Shown here: positions 63,634 through 64,000 of the stretch, in pieces
Layout of the letters: every line of letters begins with the position of its first letter
How positions within the stretch are numbered: the first letter of the stretch is position 1
Assembly (NCBI GenBank): GCA_947501275.1
Contig: CANMVD010000004.1
Coordinates: 248,001 to 312,000, forward strand
DNA: 64,000 nt
Direction: 5' to 3'
DNA from: an uncultured Tateyamaria sp.
Lineage (GTDB): Bacteria; Pseudomonadota; Alphaproteobacteria; Rhodobacterales; Rhodobacteraceae
Position numbers and translations under genes: made by a program
The notes under the pieces: generated by a model
The model's database searches: none
Seen by the model: only the letters and a program-made list of their open reading frames with translations
What the model was told of the DNA's origin: nothing

Positions 63634-64000
63634 GTGACTGTCCGCTGGGGCATATCTTCAACCATACTGGCCCCTACGCCCCAGATCTTACGCTTTGCAG
63701 CCTATCATTTGGAGCAGGGCGCGCACCGGCTTTACATCTACCTCGATGCACCAACGCCAGAGGCGTTCAACCATTTGAAGGCGCATCCGAAAATCCGTGT
63801 GCGCACCTGTGACAGTGCCTATTGGAACCAGCGCGGCGGGCGTCCGGACAAGCATCAGGTACGCCAATCCACCAACGCCACACATGCCTATAACCGCAAA
63901 CCCGAGGTGGATTGGTTGATCCACATGGACGTGGACGAGTTTCTGGTACCTCAGTTGTTGTCCGTTGATGACGTGCTTGCCCGATTGGGCGACAACACTG
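63634..64000 (+). CDS. Glycosyltransferase family 2 protein (DVDEF type), N-terminal part
   Basis: GTG start at 63634 after GGAAGGGG. The 122 visible residues include an N-terminal alpha/beta segment (WGISSTILAPTPQILRF), HLEQGAHRLYIYLD and the metal-binding DVDEFLV at about residue 104. It is related to the three transferases at 22581-28323. It continues past the right edge. Confidence 0.8.
   Translation, partial: MTVRWGISSTILAPTPQILRFAAYHLEQGAHRLYIYLDAPTPEAFNHLKAHPKIRVRTCDSAYWNQRGGRPDKHQVRQSTNATHAYNRKPEVDWLIHMDVDEFLVPQLLSVDDVLARLGDNT

Overview
The window looks like a chromosomal segment of a marine Rhodobacteraceae (Roseobacter-group) alphaproteobacterium. The main evidence is a gene-transfer-agent (GTA) type endolysin/holin pair inside a cytochrome c maturation cluster, a fused indolepyruvate ferredoxin oxidoreductase, VPLPA-CTERM surface signals, several Hint-domain proteins, tandem Lin0512 proteins and several DVDEF-type glycosyltransferases. 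Most of it is dense housekeeping sequence, with many genes overlapping by four bases. I see no rRNA, tRNA, CRISPR array, integrase or insertion sequence. Both edges cut genes.

Layout. 1-8.2 kb (mostly minus strand): end of an unknown gene, a PaaG-like enoyl-CoA hydratase, then read leftward argC, ccmE, GTA-type endolysin, GTA holin, ccmF and ccmH, with murI and an acyltransferase to the right. 8.2-17.3 kb: fused indolepyruvate oxidoreductase, a stand-alone protein resembling the lyase domain of class III lanthipeptide synthetases, a LysR regulator, a strong small-RNA candidate, a large MscS channel and two paralogous secreted proteins. 17.4-22.4 kb: purL convergent with a MoxR ATPase / P-loop kinase / VWA (CoxE-like) operon. 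22.6-28.3 kb: a tight five-gene glycan operon (two glycosyltransferases, a sulfotransferase, a sulfotransferase-like/glycosyltransferase fusion, an FkbM methyltransferase). 28.4-42.9 kb: an unknown protein, pyrC, pyrE, dnaB, a DUF1194 protein, alr, mlaE, mlaF, a PqiA-like protein, radA, cvpA, a Hint protein and purF. 42.5-49.2 kb: small proteins, an SDR, a methyltransferase, surE-pcm-nlpD and a second Hint protein. 49.2-58.1 kb: tatABC with a DUF815 ATPase, a WYL regulator next to its probable operator, two Lin0512 proteins with an ABC ATPase and a sodium:solute symporter, an AlkC-type DNA glycosylase and a VPLPA-CTERM VWA protein. 58.2-64 kb: an atypical SDR, a third Hint protein, a frameshifted VPLPA-CTERM gene, a SnoaL-like protein with an operator like that of the WYL locus, prfC and the start of another glycosyltransferase locus.

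How the genes work together. Clear functional groups are cytochrome c maturation with the GTA lysis cassette, pyrimidine synthesis (pyrC-pyrE), purine synthesis (purL, cvpA-purF), phospholipid transport (mlaE-mlaF), envelope maintenance (surE-pcm-nlpD, tatABC) and surface glycan assembly. The items most worth following up are the GTA lysis cassette with its CtrA-like site, the orphan phospho-Ser/Thr-lyase-like protein, the small-RNA candidate, the Lin0512/ABC/symporter module, the three Hint proteins in graded states of decay and the single-base frameshift that detaches a VPLPA-CTERM signal. All calls come from reading the sequence and recalled family knowledge; no database search was run.
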